From NCBI RefSeq assembly GCF_001646785.1, contig NZ_LRRH01000034.1, forward strand, positions 1-64,000: a stretch of DNA of 64,000 nucleotides. Direction: 5' to 3'. The DNA is from Rhodococcus phenolicus. Its GTDB lineage: Bacteria > Actinomycetota > Actinomycetes > Mycobacteriales > Mycobacteriaceae. The translations under genes were made by a program, and so were the position numbers. Of this stretch, positions 62,963 through 64,000 are shown in pieces; the stretch's first letter is position 1; each line of letters starts with the position of its first letter. The notes under the pieces are model-generated. The model had not been told where the DNA came from and ran no database searches. It worked only from the letters and a program-made list of their open reading frames with translations.

Positions 62963-64000
62963 GTGACGACGCGCGACATCGACCGGACACAGCCGGCACC
63001 TGCACAGCAGTGGCACGACCGCAAGCGGTATCTGTGGCTGCTCGGATTGGTCCCGCCGACGGCGATCTTCGTCGCGACCGGACTGGTATGGGCGTTCGGC
63101 CGGCTCGGCTGGACCGCGGTGGCACCGGTGTGGTGGTGGATCGGACCGCTGCTCGTCTACGTCCTCCTGCCGATCCTGGACCGCTTCTTCGGCCCGGACG
63201 GCCAGAACCCGCCCGACGAGGCGATGGAACGTCTCGCCGCGGACCGGTACTACCGGTACTGCACCTACGCCTATATCCCGTTCCAGATCGCCAGCCTCGT
63301 CTTCGCGTGCTACCTGTGGTCGGCCGAGCACCTCGGATGGCTCGGTCTCGACGACGGCCTCGGACTCGTGTCGAAGATCGGCCTGGCCATCAGCATCGGC
63401 GTGATGGGCGGCGTCGGCATCAACACCGCGCACGAACTCGGCCACAAGAAGGAACAACTCGAGCGCAGGCTGTCGAGAATCGCTCTGGCCCAGACCTTCT
63501 ACGGCCACTTCTACATCGAGCACAATCGCGGCCATCATGTCCGTGTCTCCACGCCCGAGGATCCGGCCAGTGCCCGTTTCGGTGAATCCTTCTGGACGTT
63601 CCTGCCGCGCAGCGTGTGGGGTGGCGTGAAGTCCTCGTGGCAACTCGAGAAGGCACGTCTGGAACGACTCGGCAAGGGCCCGTGGACATTCCACAACGAC
63701 GTACTGTCAGCGTGGCTGATGTCGGTGGCTCTGTTCGTCGTGCTCGTCGTCGTGTTCGGTCCGGTGGTGTTGCCGTTCCTGATCATCCAGGCCGTGTACG
63801 GCTTCTCACTGCTGGAATCGGTGAACTACCTCGAGCACTACGGATTGCTGCGCCGCCGCACCGAATCCGGTCGCTACGAGCGCTGCACGCCGGAGCACAG
63901 CTGGAACTCCGACCACATCGTCACCAACATCTTCCTGTACCACCTGCAGCGTCACAGCGACCACCACGCGAATCCGACCCGCCGCTACCAGACGCTGCGC
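62963..64000 (+). CDS. alkB: Alkane 1-monooxygenase (cut by window edge)
   Basis: First 346 codons of an integral-membrane non-haem di-iron hydroxylase that oxidises medium-chain alkanes at the terminal carbon using O2 and rubredoxin. About six membrane helices. The His boxes are intact: HELGHKKE (from residue 157), EHNRGHHVR (about 186), LQRHSDHHANP (about 329), and NYLEHYGL near 290. GTG 62963 has AGGAGG 6 nt upstream. Rubredoxin genes, which usually follow, would lie beyond the edge. Confidence 0.96.
   Translation, partial: MTTRDIDRTQPAPAQQWHDRKRYLWLLGLVPPTAIFVATGLVWAFGRLGWTAVAPVWWWIGPLLVYVLLPILDRFFGPDGQNPPDEAMERLAADRYYRYCTYAYIPFQIASLVFACYLWSAEHLGWLGLDDGLGLVSKIGLAISIGVMGGVGINTAHELGHKKEQLERRLSRIALAQTFYGHFYIEHNRGHHVRVSTPEDPASARFGESFWTFLPRSVWGGVKSSWQLEKARLERLGKGPWTFHNDVLSAWLMSVALFVVLVVVFGPVVLPFLIIQAVYGFSLLESVNYLEHYGLLRRRTESGRYERCTPEHSWNSDHIVTNIFLYHLQRHSDHHANPTRRYQTLR

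Overview
The window is high-GC chromosomal DNA of a mycolic-acid actinomycete (order Mycobacteriales). Rhodococcus or a close relative such as Gordonia fits best. Three things point there: the argS-lysA-hom-thrC-thrB-rho gene order of that group, a cell-wall arabinosyltransferase of the Emb family with an IdeR-type iron box elsewhere, and an AlkB alkane hydroxylase at the right edge. Start codons are often GTG, genes overlap by 4 nt (ATGA/GTGA), and several genes have a TAnnnT box 6-8 nt before the start codon, as in leaderless actinobacterial transcripts. I see no CRISPR array, prophage or intact insertion sequence.

Layout. 0-7.2 kb (minus strand): aspartate-family amino-acid operon argS-lysA-hom-thrC-thrB, then the start of rho. 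7.3-9.1 kb: DUF3105/DUF305 membrane-anchored pair, tRNA-Arg(CCG) and a large hairpin. 9.1-10.5 kb: LEH-type epoxide hydrolase and metallo-beta-lactamase-fold hydrolase. 10.5-18.8 kb: sulfate activation operon cysD-cysNC-cysQ, an IclR regulator, and a DUF1214-SDR-sulfotransferase operon. 18.8-20.1 kb: low-molecular-weight phosphatase and MarR regulator. 20.2-25.7 kb: valine (isobutyryl-CoA) degradation operon mmsA-acyl-CoA dehydrogenase-HIBCH-mmsB-echA8. 25.8-29.4 kb: SWIM protein and SNF2 ATPase. 29.4-38.4 kb: assorted enzymes and two ECF42-type sigma factor/DGPF-protein modules. 38.6-44.0 kb: BenE-like transporter, thioesterase, thiolase, and a siderophore esterase/binding-protein pair around an iron box. 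44.1-48.1 kb: Lrp-type regulator and the branched-chain ketoacid dehydrogenase bkdABC. 48.2-52.3 kb: MFS transporter and pntAA-pntAB-pntB transhydrogenase. 52.5-55.9 kb: a tightly coupled run of small genes including a decayed sirtuin. 55.9-61.6 kb: Emb arabinosyltransferase divergent from a DUF4185/GH183 predicted endo-D-arabinanase, plus two small genes. 61.7-64 kb: TetR, RidA and alkB (cut by the edge).

How the genes connect. The strongest unexpected signal is a shared promoter design. Both the cysD operon and the DUF1214-SDR-sulfotransferase operon carry TTGACC-18-TATCGT followed about 25 nt later by the same near-palindromic 16-mer (GGTNCANATNTGNACC). This implies that PAPS synthesis (CysD, CysN-CysC), PAP disposal (CysQ) and a sulfotransferase pathway form one regulon, possibly under the IclR regulator encoded between them. 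The second strong signal is the ECF42 set: two sigma/DGPF modules whose own promoters, plus the promoter of a RibD-like reductase gene, match the TGTC(G/C)(A/G)-17-CGAC pattern. BkdABC would feed isobutyryl-CoA into the valine operon, although the two loci are 19 kb apart.
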